Source: Effrenium voratum
Lineage: Eukaryota; Sar; Dinophyceae; Suessiales; Symbiodiniaceae
Assembly: GCA_963377175.1 (NCBI GenBank)
Contig: CAUJNA010002780.1
Span: forward strand, 1-64,000
Reading direction: 5' to 3'
Length of the DNA stretch: 64,000 nucleotides
How positions within the stretch are numbered: position 1 is the stretch's first letter; every line of letters begins with the position of its first letter. Shown one piece after another: positions 29,918 through 40,680 of this stretch. The position numbers were made by a program, and so were the translations under genes. The notes beneath the pieces are model-generated. The model saw nothing but the letters and a program-made list of their open reading frames with translations. It was not told the origin of the DNA and made no database searches.

Positions 29918-32900
29918 ATGGCGCCGAAGAGGCTGACAGGTGCAAAACGGAAGCGCCAGTCTGGACCAGATGAGCTGATGGTATCGACAACCAAGCCCTT
30001 TGGCCGAGCATCTGGTCTGCCATCGGCAACCATGCCTGTGCCTGAGTTGCACACCTTGTGGCCGCCGCCTTCCGGACCAGCTTACGACTGGGTTGTGTCA
30101 ATCTCTCACTGGGCGCCGTCCTTAGCTAAGATGTGATAGGAACCTGTTGGGTGAAAGCACATGGTAGGAATCCTTTGCGAGATAGCCCCTCATGATCATG
30201 CACAGACATTCTAATCAGGTGCGAGACCGTCTACCGGCAGTTCTTGAAAAGATTCTCGGTGTGCCAATCGACCTGTCTGCCAGCAGGCCCATGAATATAG
30301 ACCTCAACGCGCATCACTCAGGCACTGGCAGCGGGGTCGTAGAGCCTTGGTGCCCCAGGAATTGCTCGACAGCGTTGGAGACTCATTCGTCCTACGAAGC
30401 AGGTGGCTCACTTCTTTGGGTTAGTTTGGCAGCTCGAAGCAGCGATGGGCTGCCCCAAGATGATTTCAGCTATGCAGAATTGGAACATTTGGGCGACAGG
30501 ATGAAATTGTCTTTTGGTTAAAGTTGTAACATCCTTGAATTTTGCACGGGGTTCAACTCTTGTTTTGGTGTGTGCAACAAGCCCTAGGCAGCAGTGTTGA
30601 GACACCCGCTTGATGATAAGGTTGGAAAATGCGCGGTTTCCTATCACCATCCATACCTACACGTGGCAATTGTTGGCGGCGCATCCCGATGTTTTGTATC
30701 CGCTCATGAGCGTACAGCCTTTAGCATTGTGGTGGGTCCTGTGGCCAAAGTTAGCAGAAGCCGATGTTGCTGTTTTCTGTTGCCTGGTGAGGCTTCATGC
30801 ATTTGAAAGCAAGTTAGTCAAACCTCAACTTCTTCCCGCATTTCCACTCAGTGACATGAGGTTGCAATGTATACAGCCCTTCAGCAGGAGAAGGCGGACG
30901 ACATTTGCCATCTCTGGCGCATTGCTTGTTCTGTTCATATCCATGTCACCTTGGTTGAGAAGGGAAATGATGTGGTCTCGCAGCAGTATCTGCTGCAGCG
31001 GAGCTTGGAATGTTCATGCGAGAAAGATTTGCTTGCAGAGGATTCTTTCGTGACCTGGTCAAACAAATTGTTGCGCTACCTTGGCTTGGTGACTAAGACC
31101 TCCAAGAACCGGTCATTGAAGGCAGACTTGGAAGCACTCCATAGTTCACCCGCGGCAGGTTTCAGATACAACACGCAGCCGCTTACACGGGCAATGCTTC
31201 ATGCTGCTCAGACTGTTTCTGCTGTCATTATAGGAGATGCGCAGGATGCCCTCCAGTCCCTTTCTCGGGAGTTCGGCGGCGACTTTTTGGAGCGGCAGTA
31301 TTCCAAGGTGAACTTGCTGGTGTCAGCTTTCAAGAGGTGGGCGTCAGATGGCATGTCGTCTTCGCGCGTTGCCGTGTTTGTGTTTCAGCTCATGCACCTG
31401 GAGCTTCAATCTGGTAAGAGAAGTGTTTTGTTCTTTCGGCGGACAGCGCTCGAGGCCACAGCTTGTTCCAATTGCGAAACCTCAGGTGTTGCTTGCGGTC
31501 GCTGCTCGCCAACTTGGATTAGGCTTGCCCTTGAGAAGTGTCGCATGCATTTTTGGTTGCTCCGGTCTCTGCAAGACAAAATCAGCTCGGATGCTCAGCT
31601 GGTCAAATTGCATGCTTTTGCCGAGTTGGCAAAGCCGTTTGCGAAGGATGGGCTGTCTGAGACTTTCACACAGTTGTTCGCGCCTTGGTTGCGGGTGTTG
31701 AATGGAGCGGTGGACGATGACCTGAAAAAGAACCTAGGTTCAACAATCAGAGAAACTGTTCTTGAACAGCTGGCAAGCGGGCTTGCCTTGCATCAGCAGA
31801 ATGAAACTCCTGGGGCAAGTGAGTCCAGCAAGGGCTCGCTCCTGGATGAGCGACAGGTTTTGCTGGTGAAGGCTCAGGCTCACTTGAACAAATTTGTTCA
31901 CCTGGCATGCCGTGGCAGAAGTAGTGATCAAAAGGACCTTGACTCAATGTGGAACAGCCCATCCATACCAGACCAGTACCGCAACCCCGGTGTGCTCAAC
32001 TCCTCGCACAGGCTGTTCATTCTTTGCGCAGAGCTGTATTTGGAAAAGCCAAAAGACCCATGGTCCTTTGCATCGGAATCATCTTGGACTGTTAGCCAGA
32101 TGAGGGAGTTCAAGAACGTTCTCAAGTGGCTGCATGCTGAGGCTTCAGGGCCAGGTGACCTTTGCTTGATTACTGATGCAAACTGCGGCAGAGTGCGCAG
32201 GTTGATCGAGGATGAATTTCGAGCACTCTCAGCTCCAAGCCATGTGGGCGGGGTCAGCGCCTTTTGGAGTGCGCCTCCACGACCTGGCAGGCATGTGTTT
32301 GCCAATAACTTCGCAGAAAGCTGGCGTGCTTTTTTGTGGTGCAAGTCACCTCGAGTCCGGATAGCAGGCGTCCGTCGCAAGGAGAGTGTTGTGGCTTGGC
32401 TGGCTCATGCTGGCTCACTGGCTTGCGGAGTTGCATTTCTTGAGTTTAGGAAGTTGCAGTTCTTGAATTTTGGAGCCAGTGACCGGTTGACATGCGCAAT
32501 GAAACGCTAGTGCGACACAAATGCGCGACTAGTGAAACGTGTAGGGCAACGCTAGATAAACACGTAGAATAACACTAGTGAAGCGTTGTGTTGACCGTCT
32601 CGATGACAGGACAAGTATCAAGCCCCCGGTATGTCTGCTGGCATGGTGGGGAGCACGACGCTGGTCAATGTGCAGCCGCTGGTTGTGGATAAGCTTCCGC
32701 GGCTGGACGTAGCGGCCAAGCAAGTGGCCGAGGGCAGCTCCAAGGATGAGGAGGCGTGCCGGCCTCGCAACTGGAGCGCCACCGGCGTGCCATGGCGCTG
32801 GTTGGAGATGGTGCCTGCTTCGGCCTGGTCAGCCATTGTGAGCGCCTGCAGGGCGCAGACGGTGATTGATTTGAGCCTCTTAGCGGAATGCAAGCAAACG

Positions 32901-33679
32901 TGTGTAAAAACTCCTAGCGACTTCCGCCAGCACAAGAAGCGCCAACCGTTCATGAAGCTATTTGGTGGTAGGTTGGCATGCGTGTGAACCTGTTCAAGCG
33001 ACTAGCGGCGGGGGGGGGATACATGTCTCATGTTCAACTGCTACGTCGTGGTGGCAAATTTGACGTGTGAGGCGTTAGCCAGTTTGCCACACTTTGAACT
33101 TCCAGGTTTGGAGTTGGCCAGCTGCGCGTGTGTTTGCCGGTTTTTCCCCATCCTTGAATCGAGACTCATCTAGGAATTGCTCAAGCGTTGCAGCACTTGG
33201 ACTGATTGACACGCGCAGCTTAGTTGCAAACTTGGCGTTGTTTGATGCGCAAGCTGGCGTGTTGCAGGCCTTTGGGGGGATGGGCTTGCGAGCAGTGAGT
33301 CGAGCAAGTGCCGCTGCGTTGCTTCAGGTCCAGGCTGCGCGTTGCCAGAGGCCGCGGTCCTTTCGGAGTTCAACTATTTGGGCCTGACTCGCACTGAAGA
33401 GCACAAAACATGGACTGCCAACGTTGCTTTGCAGAGCGCTTTGCAGTTTCTTGACTTGACCAATATGCCTGTGTTGTTCCATGTCGTTGTCGTTCATCGC
33501 AATGCTTATGATGCCTTTTTTGCAAAGCCTTCTTTGTCAGGTGTTTCGCAGACAAAGAGCACAGCTTGTATCAGAAGAGCCTGGGCAAGAGCGTCCAAGA
33601 CATGTTTCCGGACGTCTTTCAGGAGCAGTGTCCCGTGGAGCTTGCGAGAGTGGAGTGGGAGGATGCAAGTATGGAGTGA
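29918..33679 (+). CDS. Large multi-exon dinoflagellate-type protein, paralogue B
   Basis: Tandem neighbour and relative of the preceding gene. Exon-like blocks: 29918-30060 (MAPKRLTGAKRKRQSG, basic); about 30210-30330 (VRDRLPAVLEKILGVP); about 30335-30515 (YEAGGSLLWVSLAARS); about 30610-30760 (RLENARFPITIHTYTWQLL); about 30867-32345, the longest open stretch of the locus (DICHLWRIACSVHIHVTLVE, SSHRLFILCAELYLEKP, LCLITDANCGRVRRLIEDEF); about 32630-32970 (VPWRWLEMVPASAWSAIVSA, QTVIDLS); about 33335-33480 (FNYLGLTRTEEHKTW); 33552-33679 (SLYQKSLGKSVQDMFPD, stop TGA at 33677). Blocks match paralogue A in order, with the same YEAGGSL.W.SL, HRLF, D..RR.(I/V)E and LYxxxxxxxVxxxFP signatures. The basic N-terminus suggests nuclear location. 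Function unknown; a methyltransferase-like fold near the C-terminus is inference. Confidence 0.55.
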
Positions 33680-34700
33680 GGCAATCTGTGGCTCAATTCG
33701 GGAGCTGAACATGAAAGGTCATTCAGAATTTGCCTTCTTTGAAATTTGCTTGATGGGGGGCGCGAAGTAGGGGAGATCTTCGCTCTTGAGCACGAAGTGG
33801 CGGGGCGCGAAGTAGGGGAGATCTTCGCATTTGTTGGGTATTTTACTACAGTACTACATGGAGCTGTTCCTGTGTTTGTTGTGCCCGGGGGGCGGGCGCA
33901 TTCGCGGCAGCTTAAAGCTTGGCTGGAGACATGAAACATTGCACCCATGAGTGTTTGCGTGTGAATCATGGATCACATTTGAGCGCATGTCTTGTTCGCC
34001 CATTGAACGCTGGTTTCGGCAAATGTGTGCTTATTCTGTCGCACGCAGGTGATCACGAACGCGATCAGGCTGGGCTGTCGCCTTTCGATTGTTTGCCTAG
34101 TTGCGTTGGAAATCAGAATCAGCAAGTGGCGGTTGGGCTTGGTTTGAGCTTGCACGACTACCGATGTGTTGTTGCCTGATGGCCATGTGCGTCTTCCGAT
34201 TGCCGTGCAGCTTGATCATGTGCCAATGTGTGTGTGTGTCTGTTGGTGGGATTGAGCGTGCGTGCTTCTTTCGCATGTCTTGACTGATTTGATTGGTTCA
34301 GATGACAGGTCTCTTTGATGTGTGGATGCGGCTTTCAGCTTGCATGATGAGCACTGCAATTATGACAAAGAACACGAACTCACGGCAGTCAATGGCACGC
34401 GTTCGCTGGCTAACTGTTTGAAGGATGCACTTACTGACTGACAAATAGACTTGCTGGCTGAATCACTAACCAAGCACCACCCAAGCACATAGGCTTCACT
34501 CCGACTGGTCAACAGATGTTGGGGACGAGTGGCTTGCTGAAGCTCTCGCACCGACAAAAGGCTGCGAGCAGTCAGCCGGCGCCTGCCGCAAGGAAGAGGA
34601 CTCTCGATTTTGTTAGTTTCGGTCGAAGGCTAGCGACGTTAAAAGGTACGACGAAGAAATCTGCCACATAATAATTTTAATTAGGGCTTTTTGCTTAGAC
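33680..34700. other. Intergenic; short tandem repeat near its start
   Basis: At about 33,760-33,833 two copies of a 45-bp unit (GGGGCGCGAAGTAGGGGAG, then ATCTTCGC) are present. Otherwise no gene is recognised between paralogue B and the transposase-like gene. Confidence 0.5.
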
Positions 34701-34707
34701 TCTAGAC

Positions 34708-37700
34708 TTGACCACTAGCCAAGGAAAAGTTCCGCCAGTCGCAATGCTGCTCCAAAGGCAGCTCAGACCCGTAGAAAGAATTCAGGCAGGCAGACACGGA
34801 AGCAGCGCCCAGCACGAAAATCTCAGGCAGGCTCAGGAGGCGCCAGCCAAAAGAGGAGAACTGCCCCCAAAGAGAAAACAGGCCAGAAAACACGGATCCT
34901 CTACAGCTGTGGTCCTGGCCACGCCTTCGGCTGCTGACCCGTTCAAGGAGCACGCAAAGCTCCACCGAGATCCGTCCAAGTGGGCTAAGACATGCGTGCA
35001 ATGCAGATTTCGGCACTTTTCCAAGTCTTGGGCCGCTGGACCTGGCAGTGACCTGGATCCTCGAACAGGGGAGAGGGTCAGTTGGCTGATATGTAAGCCT
35101 CGGCACCTGGCACAGCATGACGGCTGGCGGTTCGGCATGGGATGCGTCTATTGCATGTGGTTTTGCGCCAACAAACCGGAAGTAAAGTTGAAGTGGGCGC
35201 GCGGTCGGACAAAATGGGTCACTAAGCTTAATGGTCTCATGTTTTCCTTTCAGTGGTGATGGGTTGCTCTGCTTGCCAAAGTTCTGCTTTGGCTTTAGCA
35301 AGATTGAAGGCACTGTCACTTAAGGCAATGTGCCAAGTCGAGGGCCTGGCGAGTTTGCAATCGTCATGTCTTCGATTGCACGCGCAAAGCAACATCCACA
35401 AGGCCGCAATCATTGCCTATTACTCCCCGACTTCCAGCCCCTTGAAGCTCTTGGCTGAGTCCACACTTGACAACAAGCTCTTGGCAGGACATGTGCCGCA
35501 GCTGCCAGACATGGTGAGGCTTTGGAGCTGGATCACCAACCCAGTATCCTTCAAGACCATGAGTTCCTTGAGCCTCACTGAGACATTCTTGCAGCAGTCT
35601 CGTCAGGACAATTGGTTGCTCTTTTTTTGAAATACTTCATGTCCATTGTCTTGCACACGCACTGGCAAATCCTGCTAGGATGTTACACGGAAAGCAGCTT
35701 CCTCAATGGTCAAAGTCATGGCCGAAGTGGTGAGGGCTCGCAAGGTGGCAGTCTTGAAGCAGTGTCACAGCATAACGCTCACGTTTGACGAGCGTGCTCC
35801 ACATGTTGTGTGCCGTTATCGGTGTGCCTTGACCATATTGGGCTAGTGTACAACGCGGCTGAGTTGAACCGGAGTTATTTTGCAAGAGGCCAGCTGCCCA
35901 CTTAAACCCTTGGGCAAAAAGGCTTTACATAGCTTTGCTGAGGCGATGTCCTTGGGAAGCACCAAAGTGGGCTGGTGCAAGCCTGGTCGATTGGCACGCC
36001 TAAGCTCGAAGAGCTCGATGAGGATTGGAGCAAACACAAAGCGGACGCTTTGATGGGATGTCTGATCAACTATTTTGTTTGTTGGTTTGAACTTACCGCC
36101 TCCCGCCTGGACTTGTTGTACATTAATGATAAGTTTATTCGCATCTCACGATGCAGTCACTTAAAGCTTAGGAGGAGGTTGTGCAGGCTTTGGCCACCAT
36201 GTTCACTGATATCACTGGCGCGCCCGATGCCCAAGGGTTCCAGGACACTTTGAAGAAGGTCCGGTCCGTGGCAGTGGACGGCGCGGCAGCGATGGCGAAA
36301 GTCTCCTGCTTTTTAGTTGACCACATGCCGAATCTGTCCGTGAAGTGGCGAGACACCGCTCACGCGGTGAGGACATTGTTCAAGTGTTGGAGAGGGGGGG
36401 GGGCTATCATGAGTCAGTCAGTTTCGAACAGAATGTTATAGTTATGGCAACTCACCCCACATTTTGCAGAGGATTGCGCTGCACAAGCCCGTGGAGAACG
36501 AGCCGACACTCAGCCGCTTTCACGAAATTGTCTTTGGGAAAGATGGCCTGGTGCCCAGCTTGTCCTACTCTACTGAGTGGCAGATCAAGCTGAGGGCTTT
36601 GCAGGAAGCGACTTCAGGAAATGTCAGCAAAGCCTTCTCTTACAGCTCCATCAGGTTTGATACCAGTTCAGAACCCACGCGGCGACTGTGTCGCAATTTG
36701 TTGCCAGTAGCCTTGCTTTTGGCAGCACAAGCCTCAGATGCTCGACAGTCTCGGGAATTTCGAGACCGCTGCGCGAAGGCCTTGAAATCCATGTCAACGC
36801 ATTTTGTCGTTCTTCTGGGCTTGTTCTCTGATCTTTCCGCGATGACAGCGTCATTTCTTCGGCTCTTCGATGCCGACTGGCATGACTGCGCCGAGACTCG
36901 CAGTCAGATACGTGACTTCTCAGACAGGCAGCGCCAGTGTTACAGAGTTTCTTTCAATGACGATTGGCTTGCTTTATGGGAATCAATCAACGTTCTTCAT
37001 ATCACCTAAGTCTAAAGTTGCCTTTTAAAACATGTTGACGTCTACCGTCTGACAAGTTGCAAGGGTGATCGGTTGGCTCATGTGACTCACAGCATGTGCG
37101 TTGCGCAGAGCGCATTTGGCCTTGACAGTGACAGGTTGAGGAGGCTGTTCCTGGATGGCCGCATCCTCGAGATGCAGCCGGGAGATGAGGAGAGTTGTAC
37201 GCATTGCGTGGTACGCCAAGCCATGCAAGCAGGGCCCATCTTCTATGGAGAAAGTCAGCATTTCTTGTGGGACCCCAAGACCAGAAAACGTGACTACTCA
37301 GAGGCCTTGCAGGCGTGCGCCACTGTGGTCCAGCTGATGCTGGAAAGACTTCAGTGTGAATTTCCTCCTTCAAGCCTTGAGATGTGCTTCAGTGTTTTTT
37401 CAGTCAATGAGGCAGCAGCTGAACAAGCGGCTGGTGTCCAGACATGGCAAACCTTCGAGGTTTCAGCTGAAATCCGCGTCCGCAAGCTGCTGCGAGAGGG
37501 CCTCAAGATCACTCATGCTCAGACCATTCACCGAGCCTTTCGCGACTTTATGTCCTCACTGCACCGACTCGTGGCTCGCGCCAGAGACATCTCTGACAAC
37601 CGAACTGGCTGGGCAGAGGAGCGCCTGAGTTCTTCTGGATGTTCGGCCTGGCATGAGCTCATCTCTTTCTACCTTGCCCAGGAAGATGGGAGCTGTCGAG

Positions 37701-39082
37701 TTGAGCGAGCACACGCACACGGCAAGCGTTTGTTGCAGAGCCATGCAGGCCCTCTGGAGGGCACTGGAACTTCCTATAGTGACCTCTTGGAAGTCAAGCT
37801 GGACGGACCATCATGTGCTGAAGAGATTGCCAAGCAGTCTGCACAGGGCTTGGAGATGACCGAGTTTGCTCGAGAATTTCTGCAGGCGTGGAGGTTACGG
37901 CATGGGGCACGGTTTCGAGTTTACAGCCAAGGTCGCAGGAAGGGTTGCCCTGGAGCCCAGAGAAGTCGCGATGACAGTGATAGGGCCTTTCGTGCTCGGC
38001 AACTCAGGGCCATGCGCGCACGCTCTGAACGAGACCGTGACAACGCGCAAGGCGAAGCATCGTCTGTGTTGCCTGGCCTGACGCAACGCGAAGCCGCTGA
38101 GTGCACAGGCGAACGACCAGCAGCTGACGCCCCAGGCTTGGTGCGCTTTCGAACTCGCAGCCAGTTGATCAAGAGCAACAATCGAGAAGCTGCTCGGCAT
38201 CGACATTCGAACCCAAGAGGGCCGGCCTTCAAGAAGCCCAAGCTGGAGAGAGGCAACAATTTCTCCCAACGTGATGCGACTACCGACCCAAGTGAGGACA
38301 TGGCAAAGTTCTTGCTCAGCTTGAAGCGTTTGAAGCTTGTAGATGCCTGCCAGGAAGCATGTCCAATGCCTGACATTCAAGGAATCGACTTCCGTGTGCG
38401 CCGTGTGGGTGATCATGACGGAGGTTTTATGACGTTCTGTGCCCAGTCTCATCTTGTAATTCTAGATAGTCTGGATGAACTGGCTTCGAAGCGAGGAGGA
38501 ACGTGCCTTTTCCAGCCTTGGCGGATTTTCATGTTTGGTTAAGTATTATGATTCTGATTCTTGTGTGTTTGCAATTTGTTGGGACGAAGGTCATTGCAAT
38601 GGGTGAGAGTTGCACGCATGCTCAGGTCTCAGATGTGCAAGATTGCTTGCACAATTGCAGCCTTCGGTCTAGCCTGCATCTCCAAGCAAAATTGGTGCAA
38701 GTTTGCTGAAGGAGGACGCCTAGAGGGCATCATATGCCACAAGAAAAGTTTGGCTGACGACTTTGTCATCGTTTGTGATTTCGAGGAAGCAGAATCTGTG
38801 CATTGCGAAGAATTTGTCAAGCAGTTAATTCAAATGTCCAATGGCTGGCAATGGTTCCGATCCATGGATGAGTACAAGCGTGGCGCAAAGGCCAAACCCA
38901 AGCCAAAGGCAAAAGCTGTCGCAGCCAGGTGGAAGCGCAGGCGAGGGCGGCCCGGGCCTGCATTTGTGATCAAGCTGGAGGAGACCCTGACGAATCATGC
39001 TGCTTTGTGGAAGCTCTTTACACAGATCCGCCGCATCCACCGTGTGCCGCAGTTGCAGCATGCCGTCTCCCGCATGCAGTGA
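34708..39082 (+). CDS. hAT-like transposase gene (or domesticated derivative), multi-exon
   Basis: Exon-like blocks on one strand: 34708-35262, basic N-terminus then a Cys/His region (WAKTCVQCRF, ICKPRHLAQH, MGCVYCMWFC), a candidate zinc-binding DNA-contact domain; 35262-35630; about 35700-35800 (VRARKVAVLKQCHSITLTFD, ERAPHVVCRYR), the first strand of an RNase H-like core with its Asp; about 35960-36055 (PKLEELDEDWSKHKA); about 36170-36360 (KKVRSVAVDGAAAMAKVSC, then RDTAHA), the second catalytic-region strand; 36460-37009 (RIALHKPVENEPTLSRFHE); 37073-38542 (489 codons open), which contains SAWHELISFYLAQEDG and CRVERAHAHGKRLL in the position of the hAT C-terminal Trp/dimerisation region, then a basic tail; about 38705-39082, ending in KAKPKPKAKAVAARWKRRRG. 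The LTFD, SVAVDGAA and DTAHA order is typical of hAT-type elements expanded in dinoflagellates, from recollection. Terminal inverted repeats and target duplications were not found, so it may be immobile. Confidence 0.55.
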
Positions 39083-40099
39083 ACAGCCTGCCGCCTGCCG
39101 CCTTCCTTTAGTTCTCCGCCCTCCGCTTGTTTTTTGGGAAACATGGCCATGCTGAAAGTAGCCGGGGCCATAAGAAGATGTCAGTTGGCGTGGGCTCGGG
39201 TCAATGTCAGCCCGGCTGGCTATTGAACAAGTGCCCCTTGCGCCATTCAAAAGATTTTGCTGTGCGTGGAGGCCCAGGTGGCTTTGGAAGAAGCTTTGCA
39301 TGCCGTGTTGCAACCCGGGCCCAACAAGCGAACTGGTTTCCCTGCTGCCCTTTACTCGCTCAAAGCACCCATCAACCCATCAAAAGCACCAGAAGTTTGA
39401 AAGCCTCATGTAATCCCATCAGTAGTATCTTGAGTGAGTGAAGCTCTGCGGCCAGGCCCTGGACGAGCTGATCAGCCTTAGCGGCAGCAGTGCCGTTTTT
39501 GGCATGCCCTGCTGTGTGTGTGTGTGTGTGGGTCGGGGTGTGGCCGAGGGTAAAGATAGAGAAAACTGAAAGCTACTTGGTCGTACTTCTTAATGCCCTT
39601 GTCAAGCCTTCGTTGCAACCATAACAGTGTGGCAACGCGAGCTTTGTAAAGATTGCATGTCCTGGTAGGCTAGGCATGTGATTAGATTCCTTGTTGACTA
39701 ACCCACTCGACACACGCCCGCGGCAGAAATATGCAACGCGTTGCTGTCGCGCGAGCGCACAAATCAATGTATATGCCAATGTAGCACGCGCTTGCGCCGA
39801 TGGTCGTGTTCTGTTTTGATGTGCTGGGCAGTTGCTTGCGTAGCTTTGCCGTCATCCTGTCCTGGCGCAGTGCCATGATGGAACATGCCAGCGTGCGCGC
39901 CTACCTGTTGTGTGCTTGTGCTTTTTGTCATAGTTATTGCCTGCGAAGTGTTTGCGTGAATGCTGGAACGCAGTGGGCACATACATTATGTCTTGTGGAA
40001 AGTGACCAGTGTTGGATCCTGATGGTTTCCACTGATGCAGCAGTGGGCGCTCCAAATTTCAGGGTTTTGCTAATATTTTTCGCCTGGGGGCTGAAGCCA
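39083..40099. other. No gene recognised
   Basis: Short frames only, with a brief TG microsatellite near 39,516-39,531. Confidence 0.45.
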
Positions 40100-40670
40100 T
40101 CCTAGAAAACCTTTCCGAAAAACGACTTGTTTTGACAAAGATGCACACCCGAAAAAAAAACAAGGTTTTCGGTCCACAAAAAGCACCAAAAAAAAGGCCT
40201 AAAAAGCATGTCCTTAATGACCGGCCAGTTTAAGGGCCTGGACGGCACGACGGACCTGTTCATCCACCTGGTGGCCTACCAGCTGGTGACGCTCTTGGGC
40301 GTCTCGGCGCTCGACTAAATCTTTAAAAAATTGTCTCCTTTGAGGACAGTTAATGCCCAGTTTTTGCAGCGCCACAAATGACAAAAAAAGGCGGAGGTGC
40401 CCACCGTTCGATCAAAATTGACAAGTCGTGGCACCGCCAAAAAAACCTGTAAAAAACTCCAAAAAAGCCCGGTGTTGTTCGCAGCCGTTTTAGGCTAGAG
40501 ACGACACCACAAAACGGTGCCACTCATCGCCTTTTCGGCGTTGGTGTTGAGTGGCACCGCCAAAAAAACCAGCCGCAAATAGCCCACAGCCAATGTCGAT
40601 GTTGCGCACCGTGTCGTCGTAGGTACCGCCTGGCGAAATTCCTCAGCCGCACTTAGCCCTTATAGCATAT
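40100..40670. other. A-run-punctuated block with short GC3-rich coding scraps (virus-like?)
   Basis: Poly-A runs of 6-9 bases occur about every 30-60 bp. The element GTGGCACCGCCAAAAAAACC occurs twice (about 40,430 and 40,549). Between the runs lie GC-rich pieces: a 36-codon plus-strand ORF at 40208-40318, and a minus-strand piece around 40,650-40,570 reading GGTYDDTVRNIDIGCGLF. Codons end in G or C as in the fibre-like gene at 2.6-3.7 kb. Confidence 0.3.
40208..40318 (+). CDS. 36-residue GC3-rich mini-ORF
   Basis: ATG at 40208, TAA at 40316-40318. It reads MSLMTGQFKGLDGTTDLF, then an amphipathic helix (HLVAYQLVTLLGVSALD). Third positions are strongly G or C while the surroundings are A-rich. 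It is a complete small frame or the C-terminus of a lost larger one. No family recognised. Confidence 0.25.
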   Translation: MSLMTGQFKGLDGTTDLFIHLVAYQLVTLLGVSALD

Positions 40671-40680
40671 CCGCCTTGCG

